From assembly GCF_041154745.1 (NCBI RefSeq), contig NZ_AP031573.1:1488001-1552000 (forward strand): a stretch of DNA of 64,000 nucleotides, read 5' to 3'. Of the stretch, positions 26,616 through 35,784 are shown one piece after another; positions within the stretch are counted from its first letter, which is position 1; each line of letters begins with the position of its first letter. Made by a program: the position numbers and the translations under genes. Source of the DNA: Flavobacterium sp. CFS9 (GTDB lineage Bacteria > Bacteroidota > Bacteroidia > Flavobacteriales > Flavobacteriaceae). The notes beneath the pieces were generated by a model. It searched no databases and was not told where the DNA came from. It worked only from the letters and a program-made list of their open reading frames with translations.

Positions 26616-28898
26616 TTACCTAATTATCATCACCTTTTTTACTTTAGTTTCACTTCCATCTTCGGCTGAAATAAAAACCATGTATACTCCGGAAGCAACT
26701 TTATACTTTCCGAAAGCGGTAGTATCCCATTCGATTGTTCCTCCCGACGAAGTAGTTTCGTATACTAAATTACCTTCGATGTCTGTAATTTTAATATTAG
26801 CTTTATCAATAAGCCCGGCAACTTTCACGGTTCCTGCATAATTAGGACGCACAGGATTTGGATAAACGTAAACATTATTCAAGTCTTCACTTGCTCCTGT
26901 TGCAACTCCTTTGAATGAAATCATTCCTTTGTTGGTCGCAATAAAAACCTCTCCCGTAGCACTATTGATTTTCACATCGTTTATAACATTACTTGGTAAA
27001 GGTGAATTATTTATTGTAAAATGATATTTTGTTTCCTGACCGTTTGGCGACACCATGAAAATCCCGGAATCAATTGTCCCTATCCATTTATTATTTGCTC
27101 CATCTACTGCGATCGATGTGATAAATTGCTCGTAAAGCAACTCCTGAGCCAAATTGTCTTCCATAATTATAATTGGATTCGCTTTTAACTGACTTTCAGT
27201 CTGAAAACCTCCGACATTAGACAAAACTCTCAGTCCTTTTGTAGTACCAATCCAAAGTTGATTTTTCGTATCAAGTACCACAGCTCTCACATCTTCAATT
27301 GGCAAATTCCCTAAATCAGCACCGGAAGTAATCTTTTTAAAAGTATTGTTACTTTCGTTAAAAGCAATTACTCCGTCATTACTCGTTGCGATCCATTTGG
27401 TATTGTTTTTGTCGATCACTATCCCGGCATAATTGGTTGTTTCGGCATCTTTAAGAATTGAAGTTGTCGCATAACTTTGCCATTTTCCATCGGTTTTCAA
27501 AACTTTTAAGCCATTCTTAATCCTACTGTTGGTGACCCAAAAATTTCCCGTTTTATCAAAAGCAGTTCCATTAATACGAACATCAATATAGTTGGGTCCC
27601 GCAAACGAAATCGATTCTAATCCACTATTTTTTTCATTGTACAATAAGACCGGAGTATCGTTTTCTATTTTTAGCAATCCGGAAAAGAAAGAACTGGCAA
27701 AAACCTGTTTCTCATTACCGGGATTTACGATCACCCGTGTAATTGACTTAGCATCCAAAACTTGCGAGTAAGGAATATTTAGCCAGCCCGAAGTGCTATA
27801 TTTACTCACTCCATAACTATCTAAAGGGTACGGATTATAAAAAGAGTCATAATCCCCATATACTGCCCAAAGCGCATTAGGACTTGCATCCAAAGAAAAA
27901 ATATTATTTCGAACCGGTCCTGATGGTGTATTTCCCTGAAAAGCGGAAGCTCCTGAAAGTGTTGATGAAAACAGCCCTTGTTCTTTTGTTCCTATATAGA
28001 TCTGATCTCCAATAACACTAGAACAGGTAAAAATCAGCGTATTATCCAAAACCTGCGTATTGGTAATCTGACGTGTCAATACCATTTGATTGTTATACAC
28101 ATAAACAACATCCGGCGTCGTGATTATTAAATTATGATTTGCAGCCCGCATATCAACTGAAGATTTCGGGAGCTGTAAAAACCCAACAAATGAATTGGAG
28201 TTGTATCGGTGTATAAACCCTGCAGAATTTATCGCAATCAGCTCCGAATCCAGCGACTCAATACTGCTCCAGTCACCTGCATTTACCAGACTCCATTGGT
28301 TAAAATCAATAAGATTGGCATTTGTGCTGTTGGCTTTTTTGATTCCGTTTGAAGTTGCCGCGTAGAAAAACCCATTAAAATAAGCCGTTTGTCTTACTCT
28401 AACTTCGACACCATTATCACCTATAAAATAAGTATCTCCAAATTTGAGACTGGTTAAATTGAACTGTACAATTCCGAAATCGCACGAAACATAAACCACT
28501 CCATTATACTCCATAAAATGGTTAATTTTTTTCAGATTGGCAGGCAATTGTTTATTTATGATATCAATGACCTTTAATATACTGCCATCGGTTTCATTTA
28601 CTACAATCATTAGTCCGTTCTCATATCCAATTATGGTTTTCTTAAATCCTTCGCTATGGTATGAAGCAGAAATAGTCTGTCCTGAAAGTCCATCGACTGT
28701 TGTGGTTATTTTGGTGGCGTTCTGAGCTATATTTTTAGAGAAAAGAGCATTCTCTGAAGCCACAAAAACGGTTGTTGAAGATTGCGAGATATCTTTTATT
28801 TCGTTGAACGAAAAATACCCCTGCCAGGACAATTTATTCTGAGAGAAACAAAATTGTACTACCAACAAAAGCAAAACATACAAAAACTTTCTTTTCAT
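26616..28898 (-). CDS. porZ: Type IX secretion PorZ-type beta-propeller protein
   Basis: 760 residues. A signal peptide (about 1-19, ending CFSQ) precedes two seven-bladed propeller-like regions built of repeated strands such as NKWIGTIDSGIFMV, NQLWIGTTKGLRVLSN and NTKWIATSNDGVIAF (two-component-regulator propeller repeats). The C-terminal type IX sorting domain covers about 678-760 (VYPNPVRPNY, then GVYMVFI and KVKKVMIIR at the end). PorZ is part of the T9SS attachment complex on the cell surface and helps deliver the lipopolysaccharide used to anchor cargo. Position next to recO fits. A TATATTTG box on the minus strand at 28920-28927 is a possible promoter. Confidence 0.9.
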   Translation of the reverse strand: MKRKFLYVLLLLVVQFCFSQNKLSWQGYFSFNEIKDISQSSTTVFVASENALFSKNIAQNATKITTTVDGLSGQTISASYHSEGFKKTIIGYENGLMIVVNETDGSILKVIDIINKQLPANLKKINHFMEYNGVVYVSCDFGIVQFNLTSLKFGDTYFIGDNGVEVRVRQTAYFNGFFYAATSNGIKKANSTNANLIDFNQWSLVNAGDWSSIESLDSELIAINSAGFIHRYNSNSFVGFLQLPKSSVDMRAANHNLIITTPDVVYVYNNQMVLTRQITNTQVLDNTLIFTCSSVIGDQIYIGTKEQGLFSSTLSGASAFQGNTPSGPVRNNIFSLDASPNALWAVYGDYDSFYNPYPLDSYGVSKYSTSGWLNIPYSQVLDAKSITRVIVNPGNEKQVFASSFFSGLLKIENDTPVLLYNEKNSGLESISFAGPNYIDVRINGTAFDKTGNFWVTNSRIKNGLKVLKTDGKWQSYATTSILKDAETTNYAGIVIDKNNTKWIATSNDGVIAFNESNNTFKKITSGADLGNLPIEDVRAVVLDTKNQLWIGTTKGLRVLSNVGGFQTESQLKANPIIIMEDNLAQELLYEQFITSIAVDGANNKWIGTIDSGIFMVSPNGQETKYHFTINNSPLPSNVINDVKINSATGEVFIATNKGMISFKGVATGASEDLNNVYVYPNPVRPNYAGTVKVAGLIDKANIKITDIEGNLVYETTSSGGTIEWDTTAFGKYKVASGVYMVFISAEDGSETKVKKVMIIR

Positions 28899-28961
28899 TA
28901 TTTGATAAATTCAGATAGACAAATATACTACAAACGAAAGTATTTGATTTTTGTTCTCCTG

Positions 28962-29012
28962 TAAATAAAAAATGCCTCCGATTTATCTTTAAAAAAGACA
29001 AATGGAGGCACT
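28962..29012 (-). terminator. Terminator of gdhA
   Basis: On the minus strand TGCCTCCATTTGTCTTT pairs with AAAGATAAATCGGAGGCA, then a T-run. It is 20 bp past the gdhA stop. Confidence 0.88.
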
Positions 29013-29032
29013 AAAAAACTATAACTAAAAAA

Positions 29033-30376
29033 TTATACTACACCCTGAGCAAGCATAGCATCGGCAACTTTAACAAATCCTGCAATGTTAGCTCCTTTTA
29101 CGTAGTCAACATAACCTGATTTATCCGAACCGTATTTTACACATGAAGCATGAATTGCTAACATGATTCCTTTTAATCTTTCGTCAACTTCTTCAGAAGA
29201 CCAGCTTAAACGCAATGAGTTTTGCGACATTTCAAGACCTGAAGTAGCAACACCACCAGCATTAGAAGCTTTTCCAGGAGCGAATAAAATTTTAGCATCA
29301 AGGAAAACAGCAACTGCCTCTGGCGTAGATGGCATATTTGCTCCTTCTGCAACAGCAATACAACCGTTAGCCACTAAAACTTTAGCCTCATCACCATTCA
29401 ATTCGTTTTGAGTTGCACATGGTAATGCTACATCACATTTAACTTCCCATGGACGTTTTCCTTCTACGTATTTCGCATTTGGATATTTCGCCACGTACTC
29501 ACTGATTCTTCCTCTAAGCTCATTTTTTAACTCCATTACGAAAGCTAATTTTTCAGCATCGATTCCGTCTGCATCATAGATATATCCAGCAGAATCTGAC
29601 AATGTAACTACTTTTGCCCCTAATTGAGTAGCTTTTTCAGTTGCGTACTGCGCTACGTTTCCAGAACCGGAAACAGCAACAATTTTCCCTTTAAAGTCAT
29701 CTCCTTTAGTTGCCAACATACTTTGAGCAAAATAAACTGCTCCGTAACCTGTAGCTTCCGGACGGATTAATGATCCTCCGAAAGAAATTCCTTTTCCGGT
29801 TAAAACTCCCGTAAATTCATTTCTTAATCTTTTGTATTGACCAAACATATATCCTACTTCTCTACCACCTACTCCGATATCTCCGGCAGGAACGTCAGTA
29901 TCAGCTCCGATATGTTTTGAAAGTTCCGTCATAAAACTTTGACAGAATTTCATGATTTCATTATCTGATTTTCCTTTTGGATCAAAATCAGATCCACCTT
30001 TACCACCACCCATTGGCAATGTTGTTAAGCTGTTTTTGAAAGTCTGCTCGAAAGCTAAAAACTTCAAAATACTTAAATTAACAGAAGGGTGAAAACGCAA
30101 ACCACCTTTGTAAGGTCCGATTGCTGAGTTCATCTGGATACGATATCCTTTATTAACCTGGATTTCTCCTTTGTCGTTTAACCAGTTCACTCTGAACAAG
30201 ATAACACGTTCAGGTTCTACCATACGCTCTAAAAGCATTTTGTTCTGGTATTTTTTATTTTCTTCAATAAAAGGAATTACCGTTTCGGCAACTTCTAAAA
30301 CTGCTTGTAAAAACTCTGATTCATTCGGGTTTTTTTGACTAACCGAATCCATAAAAGCGGTAATACTTTGTGACAT
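29033..30376 (-). CDS. gdhA: NADP-specific glutamate dehydrogenase
   Basis: 447 residues from the ATG at 30376, exactly the usual hexameric GDH length. The substrate-binding KGYRIQMN and GPYKGGLRF lead to the catalytic lysine K126 in PMGGGKGGSD. The NAD(P)-binding domain carries AVSGSGNVAQYA. It aminates 2-oxoglutarate with ammonia and NADPH. An in-frame ATG at 30445 would add 23 residues, but the promoter-like TACCTTTG at 30431-30424 lies between the two ATGs, so the downstream start is right. Confidence 0.95.
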   Translation of the reverse strand: MSQSITAFMDSVSQKNPNESEFLQAVLEVAETVIPFIEENKKYQNKMLLERMVEPERVILFRVNWLNDKGEIQVNKGYRIQMNSAIGPYKGGLRFHPSVNLSILKFLAFEQTFKNSLTTLPMGGGKGGSDFDPKGKSDNEIMKFCQSFMTELSKHIGADTDVPAGDIGVGGREVGYMFGQYKRLRNEFTGVLTGKGISFGGSLIRPEATGYGAVYFAQSMLATKGDDFKGKIVAVSGSGNVAQYATEKATQLGAKVVTLSDSAGYIYDADGIDAEKLAFVMELKNELRGRISEYVAKYPNAKYVEGKRPWEVKCDVALPCATQNELNGDEAKVLVANGCIAVAEGANMPSTPEAVAVFLDAKILFAPGKASNAGGVATSGLEMSQNSLRLSWSSEEVDERLKGIMLAIHASCVKYGSDKSGYVDYVKGANIAGFVKVADAMLAQGVV

Positions 30377-30423
30377 GATTATTAGATTATTAACATTTAA
30401 GAAAACGTTTTCGTTATTTACGA

Positions 30424-30431
30424 CAAAGGTA
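30424..30431 (-). promoter_or_regulatory. -7 box of gdhA
   Basis: TACCTTTG on the minus strand matches TAnnTTTG. It places the transcript start a few bases downstream, inside any protein begun at 30445, and so fixes the gdhA start at 30376. The -33 region (TTC at 19 bp) is poor. Confidence 0.6.
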
Positions 30432-30626
30432 ATCGAAAATGACATTTATTGAATATTTTTTTACGATTCTCTTAAACTTTTATTTAATATACAGTAAACC
30501 AAGAAAAAAGACATTTTAGGTTTTGCTTTTTAAAGTAAATTACTACCGATATATCTAATATTTTAATATTTTTAATAAATATTCATCAATACAGCTCTTT
30601 ATACTTCTTAGTTGCTCCTCTTTTTA

Positions 30627-30634
30627 TATATTTG
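30627..30634 (+). promoter_or_regulatory. -7 box for the THC0290_0291 gene
   Basis: TATATTTG fits TAnnTTTG and leaves a leader of about 17 nt before the ATG at 30658. There is no strong -33 box. Confidence 0.5.
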
Positions 30635-30657
30635 CCGGGATTTGAAAGCCCAAACCT

Positions 30658-31443
30658 ATGCTCAAACCTATAATACTCACGTTATTTGCCTTTCTGGGCA
30701 TCTCAACAATATCGACTGCACAATCAAGACTGGCTCACGAAGTTGGTTTAATATTCGGCCCTGTAACTTTTCAGTCTGATTTTGGAGAAAGAAACGATCT
30801 GGACACTAATCTTGGAAATACCGGATTTGGAGTTGGATTGGTTCACTTTATCAATTTTTCCAGCAACAGTAACAGAGAAAGATTCTTCTCGGAACATTTC
30901 AAAGTCAGATCAGAACTATCATTCAATAGCACAAAACTGAATCACTTTGGAAAATGGACAGAGAAAAAACCTGAAACACTAGGCGTTAGACAACTCAAAG
31001 CCATGCAAGGAAAATCGACTGTAATAAGTCTTGGATCCCAACTGGAATTTTCTCCCCTGAAAATACATTATTATGAAAATTCCGTAGGTGCTTTCAGTCC
31101 TTATGTAAGTTTAGGTTTCTTGGTAAGTTATTATACTACAGAAGTTAGTTCGAGTCTTGGCAAGTTGGGAAGTCCCGAAGCTACATTTCCTAAATACCTG
31201 ACTCCTTCAGATGGCCGTCAATTTGGCTTTTCAAGTGAAAATGGTGTCGTTTTATCGGGTACTGCCGGAATTGGTGTTCATTATAAATTAAATGAAATGA
31301 GCGATTTAATGCTTGAAGGTCGTTTTCAAGCTTTTAGCTCTGACTGGGTGGACGGTCTAAATCCGAATAAGAAAATTTACAAAGAAAACAAATCAAACGA
31401 CGCTCAGATTTGGTTTAATATAGGATATATTCAATACTTATAA
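30658..31443 (+). CDS. THC0290_0291-family outer-membrane protein
   Basis: 261 residues with a signal peptide (about 1-21, ending STAQ). The mature part alternates short amphipathic strands and turns as in an outer-membrane beta-barrel. It matches what I recall of the flavobacterial THC0290_0291 family: HEVGLIFGPVTFQSDFGERND, NTGFGVGLVHFINF, LSFNSTKLNHFGKW and LMLEGRFQAFSSDWVDGLNP. The function of that family is not known. It is a monocistronic gene closed by a long hairpin terminator. Confidence 0.8.
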   Translation: MLKPIILTLFAFLGISTISTAQSRLAHEVGLIFGPVTFQSDFGERNDLDTNLGNTGFGVGLVHFINFSSNSNRERFFSEHFKVRSELSFNSTKLNHFGKWTEKKPETLGVRQLKAMQGKSTVISLGSQLEFSPLKIHYYENSVGAFSPYVSLGFLVSYYTTEVSSSLGKLGSPEATFPKYLTPSDGRQFGFSSENGVVLSGTAGIGVHYKLNEMSDLMLEGRFQAFSSDWVDGLNPNKKIYKENKSNDAQIWFNIGYIQYL

Positions 31444-31447
31444 TTTT

Positions 31448-31512
31448 ATAAATCCCAAATAAAAAATCCCAAATTCCAAAATAATACAAATTGGAATTTG
31501 GGATTTTTTTTA
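31448..31512. terminator. Terminator made of the aatcccaaattcc repeat
   Basis: AAAATCCCAAATTCCA and its complement (arms about 31463-31478 and 31492-31507) with a T-tract on the right. A second half-arm aaatcccaaat precedes it. It serves the THC0290_0291 gene and, read from the other side, the convergent metB-like gene. Confidence 0.85.
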
Positions 31513-31522
31513 TACCTTTTTT

Positions 31523-32665
31523 TTATGCTAAAGCCTGCTCTAAGTCGGCAATTAAGTCTTCGGCATCTTCAATACCAACACTCAATCGAACTAAATCATC
31601 GGTAATACCCACTTCAGCTCTTTTATCTGCCGGAATCGATGCGTGTGTCATCAAAGCCGGATGATTGGCCAAAGATTCTACACCGCCTAAAGACTCTGCC
31701 AAAGTAAAAACTTTCAACTTCTCTAAAAACGCAATCGAATCTTCTTTCTTTCCTGATTTAAAAGTAAAAGAAACCATTCCTCCAAAAGCTTTCATTTGCT
31801 TTTTGGCAATTTCATGAAAAGGATGACTTTCTAAACCCGGATAATAAACCGTATCGATCTTAGGATGATTGCATAGATATTCTACCACTTTCTCTCCGTT
31901 TTCACAATGTCTCTGTACTCTTAATGAAAGTGTTTTGATTCCTCGCAAAACCAAGAAACTGTCCATTGGCCCCAATGTCGCTCCCGTTGCAAACTGCTGA
32001 AAATGCAGCTGATCTCCTAAAGCTTCATCTTTTACGATTAAAGCACCGGCAATTACATCTGAGTGACCTCCTAAATATTTTGTTGCAGAGTGCATTACGA
32101 TATCCGCACCCAAATCAAGAGGTTTTTGTAGATAAGGTGTTGCAAAAGTATTATCGACAGCAAATAAAATATTATTGGCTTTTGTAATTTTGGCTACCTC
32201 CTGAATGTCCGCTAATTTCATCAACGGATTGGTTGGTGTCTCCACCCAGATCAGTTTCGTATTTTCATTGATTAATGATTTCAATTTCTCAATATCTGTC
32301 ATATCAACAAAGTGGAACTTAATTCCTGAATCTTTATATACTCTGGAGAACATTCTGTACGTTCCTCCATACAAATCATCCATTGCGATAATCTCATCAC
32401 CGGCTTTAAACGATCTCAAGATACAATCTGTTGCCGCCAAACCTGATGAAAAAGCCAATCCACGAGTACCATTTTCAATACTGGCCAAAGCATTTTCTAA
32501 AGCTGAACGCGTTGGATTTGAAGCACGGCTATACTCATAATCTGCCAAAGGCTTACCCGGACTCGTTTGTATAAAAGTTGAAGTTTGGTACACCGGAGGC
32601 ATAACTGCTCCTGTAGCAGGATCATGATGCTGACCCCCATGTATTACTTTAGTATTGAATTTCAT
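31523..32665 (-). CDS. metB: Cystathionine gamma-synthase family enzyme
   Basis: 380 residues, a Cys/Met metabolism PLP enzyme. The PLP lysine is K196 in MHSATKYLGGHSD, with AFSSGLAATD (71-80), the family YSRASNPTR motif at 45-53 and VETPTNPLM at 141-149. It should join an activated homoserine with cysteine to give cystathionine, or act as a cystathionine gamma-lyase; sequence alone does not separate these well. It is a single gene. TAAATTTG at 32706-32699 on the minus strand is a possible -7 box. Confidence 0.88.
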   Translation of the reverse strand: MKFNTKVIHGGQHHDPATGAVMPPVYQTSTFIQTSPGKPLADYEYSRASNPTRSALENALASIENGTRGLAFSSGLAATDCILRSFKAGDEIIAMDDLYGGTYRMFSRVYKDSGIKFHFVDMTDIEKLKSLINENTKLIWVETPTNPLMKLADIQEVAKITKANNILFAVDNTFATPYLQKPLDLGADIVMHSATKYLGGHSDVIAGALIVKDEALGDQLHFQQFATGATLGPMDSFLVLRGIKTLSLRVQRHCENGEKVVEYLCNHPKIDTVYYPGLESHPFHEIAKKQMKAFGGMVSFTFKSGKKEDSIAFLEKLKVFTLAESLGGVESLANHPALMTHASIPADKRAEVGITDDLVRLSVGIEDAEDLIADLEQALA

Positions 32666-32740
32666 ATGGTTATAAATTTTAAATCCTTAATTCTGGTACA
32701 AATTTACCGTTTAATTTATTTTAATCCTGATACAACTTCT

Positions 32741-32748
32741 TACCTTTG
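32741..32748 (+). promoter_or_regulatory. -7 box for the DUF3298 lipoprotein gene
   Basis: TACCTTTG fits TAnnTTTG and lies 22 bp before the ATG at 32771. It is the divergent partner of the metB-like promoter in a 105-bp gap. Confidence 0.5.
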
Positions 32749-32770
32749 TATATAATTAACACTTTTCGAT

Positions 32771-33514
32771 ATGAAACATTATCCCTTTTTAATCTTTTTG
32801 CTTTTAACATTTGTAAGCTGCAGCAAAGAACTGTCATTTGAAAATGAGTCATTTGAAAAAGAATCGACAATTCCTTGCGAAAAGGACTGTCCGAAAATAA
32901 CAATCGACGTTCCCATTGCAAAAAATATTCCTGTTGTAGCGGACAGTATTAATAAAAAAGTTTTCTCAGTGATAAAAGAGATCGTCTATTTTGAAGAAGA
33001 TCCCAAAAAAGCTAACGACTACAAATCTTTGGCAGCCTCTTTTATCGCCTCTTACGAAGAAATGCATAAAAAATTCCCAACAGAAACTTTCGGATGGGAA
33101 GCAACCGTAAAAGGGAATGTCGAATTTGAATCAGACGAAATCATCAATATCAAAATTGACCATTATACCTTTACAGGCGGAGCACACGGCTATCAGGGAT
33201 ATCGTTCTTTATTGTTTCATTCTAAAACCGGAAAAACAATCTTTACCGATCAGCTCTTTAAAAACGAAAAAGAATTTATAGCTTATGCCGAAAAAGAATT
33301 CCGTAAAAAATATAAAATTCCTGAAAAATCAAACATCAATGCAACAGGTCTAATGTTCGAAAATGACAAATTCCACCTGCCACAGAACATTTTTTATACG
33401 AAAGAAGGATTGCTCTTATATTACAACTCGTACGAAGCCGCTTCTTATGCCGACGGCCCAAAAGAGCTTTTATTTCCGTACGATGAAGTCAGCAAGTATT
33501 TAAAATATCACTAA
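32771..33514 (+). CDS. DUF3298/DUF4163-type lipoprotein
   Basis: 247 residues, a lipoprotein signal peptide with the lipobox ending at C17 (FVSC). An N-terminal PdaC/DUF4163 segment (strands and helix to about 150, including HYTFTGGAHGYQGY) leads into the DUF3298 part (SLLFHSKTGKTIFTDQLF and FYTKEGLLLYYNSYEAASYADG). The pair is found in RsiV-type proteins and deacetylase-associated proteins, but no sigma-factor partner is here. The cargo or ligand is unknown. Exposed to the periplasm. Confidence 0.85.
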   Translation: MKHYPFLIFLLLTFVSCSKELSFENESFEKESTIPCEKDCPKITIDVPIAKNIPVVADSINKKVFSVIKEIVYFEEDPKKANDYKSLAASFIASYEEMHKKFPTETFGWEATVKGNVEFESDEIINIKIDHYTFTGGAHGYQGYRSLLFHSKTGKTIFTDQLFKNEKEFIAYAEKEFRKKYKIPEKSNINATGLMFENDKFHLPQNIFYTKEGLLLYYNSYEAASYADGPKELLFPYDEVSKYLKYH

Positions 33515-33595
33515 TTTTAAGCCAAAACTGTACGTGCCAAAAAGCCCTAGAATCTCAGAACCTTAGCACCTTTGCCACTCTGTACCTTTGTACCT

Positions 33596-34747
33596 CTACT
33601 TAGCCCCTTCCTGAACATCATATTTCATCTTACGCAAAACCCGAAGTGCTTCTTTAAACGATAGGTAAATATTCCCGAAAGGTTTTAAAAGCAATTTGGC
33701 ATCAATCAATTTTTGTTTGGCATCCTCAAAACCGTTCAGATGACAGATCATAAAAGTAGAAGGCAGATTCTCCAGATCTTTTAATTCGCGCCCTGATAAA
33801 GTGATTCCTTTCTGAAGTTTTTGGAGCAGAGCGATATTTGAATTGTAAATATGATACAACATTTTCCGATTGAATTCAGGGGGCTGAAAAAGCATTTCAC
33901 TTTCAATTTTATAATAGCCGTTGTCAAAAAAATGAATGGTTTGCTTTTCCAACGGATAATAACTGGTCTTGTCATTTAACCCCAGCGGAACATATTCAGT
34001 TATGGTAAAACTATCCTCGTCATAAACAATAGTAACCACATCCTGAGCAGAATAAAAAAGCTTAATCTGTTCGTTTATCAACTCAATATCAACACGCGAT
34101 AAGAACGTTTTATCTCTGGATTTTTTAGGAACTCCTGCCCAACAGATCACAAACAATTCTTTAAAAACATGGTACTTCGGCGACATGTCTTTGTGCCTGA
34201 AATTCATAAAATCAATTACCCCATCAAGTGTGTACTGGATACTGTTTCTTGAGCTGTTTTCGATCCCGATTACTGTTTCTGTATTTTGATAGTTCTTTTC
34301 GACCTCACCTTCAACAGGAACCGAATTACTTCCCCGTCGCATAAAAATACTATTCGCAAGGATGGTGTGAATTCCTTTTTTAAAATAAGAGATTTTCCTT
34401 TTCGGCTTAATCGTTACCAATCCGATTACTTTATCTTTTGGGAGATTGGGAAACGGAACATTCTCGTATTGAATTTTAGGCGGATTTTCTAAAAAGGCAT
34501 TCACGAGATTCTGGATTCGACTGTCATCAAAAAAATCATCCCCAACGATTTCGTTGTCATGATCTTCCACCCCCACCACGATATAAGAATTATTGGTCGG
34601 GTTTGAATTGGATAAGGCGCAGATATGCTTCAGGAATTTCCCTTTCCCTTCCCGAGAATGCAGATTCAATTGCCTTTTCTTATCATAAAAACTGCTCTCG
34701 TCGTTATGAGCGAGCAGGTTTTTTATTAAAAGGCGTTTGTTGATCAT
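33596..34747 (-). CDS. AlbA_2 (Schlafen-like) domain protein
   Basis: 383 residues. The N-terminal 140 residues form the AlbA_2 domain, similar to the ATP-binding domain of Schlafen-like regulators (GKGKFLKHICALSNSNP, SYIVVGVEDHDNEIVGDDFF, PKDKVIGLVTIKP). The rest is a mixed alpha/beta region with a conserved-looking CHLNGFEDAKQKL near the end. Many annotations call these ATP-binding proteins or transcriptional regulators. It is preceded by the ttagattg repeat. The role is unknown. Confidence 0.7.
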   Translation of the reverse strand: MINKRLLIKNLLAHNDESSFYDKKRQLNLHSREGKGKFLKHICALSNSNPTNNSYIVVGVEDHDNEIVGDDFFDDSRIQNLVNAFLENPPKIQYENVPFPNLPKDKVIGLVTIKPKRKISYFKKGIHTILANSIFMRRGSNSVPVEGEVEKNYQNTETVIGIENSSRNSIQYTLDGVIDFMNFRHKDMSPKYHVFKELFVICWAGVPKKSRDKTFLSRVDIELINEQIKLFYSAQDVVTIVYDEDSFTITEYVPLGLNDKTSYYPLEKQTIHFFDNGYYKIESEMLFQPPEFNRKMLYHIYNSNIALLQKLQKGITLSGRELKDLENLPSTFMICHLNGFEDAKQKLIDAKLLLKPFGNIYLSFKEALRVLRKMKYDVQEGAK

Positions 34748-34750
34748 TTT

Positions 34751-34840
34751 TTTAGATTGTTGGATTGTTGGATTATTAGATTATTGGATTACTAATCTTA
34801 GTCCAAAGATCTAATAATCCAACAATCTAAAAATCTAAGC
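34751..34840. repeat. Inverted repeat, ttagattgttgg family
   Basis: A left arm of ttagattgttggatt words (about 34751-34790) and a right arm of complementary words (gatctaataatccaacaa, about 34808-34840) leave a short loop. Same family as 26453-26601. Confidence 0.85.
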
Positions 34841-34849
34841 AAGTCTAAT

Positions 34850-35602
34850 TTACTCTCTTTTAACAATTGTCGATGAAGCTTGCGCCGTACTCATGACCAC
34901 TAAATCAGCAATATTAACGTGATACGGTCTTGAAACTACAAAGTGAATGATATCTGCAATATCTTCTGCTTGTAGCGGATCAAAACCTTTATACACATTT
35001 GAAGCTCTTTCAACATCTCCTTTAAAACGTACTTCACTAAATTCGGTTGCGACCATACCGGGATGAATTCCTCCAACTCTGATTCCGAAAGGATTTAAAT
35101 CGATTCGCATTCCGGCCGTAATCGCATCAACGGCATGTTTACTGCCGCAATATACATTCCCGTTCGGATACACTTCTTTTGCAGCTGTTGAACCAATGTT
35201 TATAATATGACCTGATTTTTTGGCTGTCATTATCGGAATCACCGCTTTTGAAACATACAAAAGTCCCTTCACATTGATATCAATCATGGCGTCCCAATCG
35301 TCTAAATCACCGGTTTGAATCGGATCTAAACCATGAGCATTTCCGGCATTATTAATCAAAACATCAATATCTGAAAAGGATACAGGAAGAGAAGCGATTT
35401 TCTCAAGAACATCCTTTTTATCCCGAACATCAAATGCTAAAGAATGTACTTCCGTAAACTCCGAAAGTTCTTTTTCGAGTTCGTTTAAACGCTCGATACG
35501 TCTTCCACAAAGTACTACTTTATAATTATTTTTAGCCAGTATTTGCGCGGTTGCTTTTCCAATTCCGCTTGTGGCTCCAGTAATTAAAACTGTTTTTTTC
35601 AT
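34850..35602 (-). CDS. SDR-family NAD(P)-dependent oxidoreductase
   Basis: 250 residues from the ATG at 35602. The glycine-rich cofactor motif TGATSGIG is at 8-15, NNAG at 84-87, and the catalytic triad S138, Y151, K155 (YCGSK) is complete. It resembles YdfG-type 3-hydroxy acid or serine dehydrogenases. An upstream ATG at 35623 would add seven residues (MLKKTVK) that overlap a T-rich stretch and are unlikely. It is preceded by two inverted repeats. Confidence 0.9.
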   Translation of the reverse strand: MKKTVLITGATSGIGKATAQILAKNNYKVVLCGRRIERLNELEKELSEFTEVHSLAFDVRDKKDVLEKIASLPVSFSDIDVLINNAGNAHGLDPIQTGDLDDWDAMIDINVKGLLYVSKAVIPIMTAKKSGHIINIGSTAAKEVYPNGNVYCGSKHAVDAITAGMRIDLNPFGIRVGGIHPGMVATEFSEVRFKGDVERASNVYKGFDPLQAEDIADIIHFVVSRPYHVNIADLVVMSTAQASSTIVKRE

Positions 35603-35618
35603 TTTAACTGTTTTTTTT

Positions 35619-35724
35619 AACACATAGAAGCATAGATCGTATGTTTCTATGTGTTTATTTTTTTATCGCACAGATTAAAAGTTTTTCAATAACTAATCAA
35701 TCATCTCAAATCCATTAATCTGTG
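35619..35724. repeat. Two nested inverted repeats between SDR and AKR genes
   Basis: Hairpin 1: AACACATAGAA (35619-35629) with TTCTATGTGTT (35645-35655). Hairpin 2: CACAGATTAA (35669-35678) with TTAATCTGTG (35715-35724). Neither has a T-tract on the minus strand, so they are not terminators of the minus-strand genes. Confidence 0.7.
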
Positions 35725-35784
35725 GCAAAATATTTTTAGCATTTTCCCTGAATACTCAAAACTGCGACTGAAAACTTAAAAAAA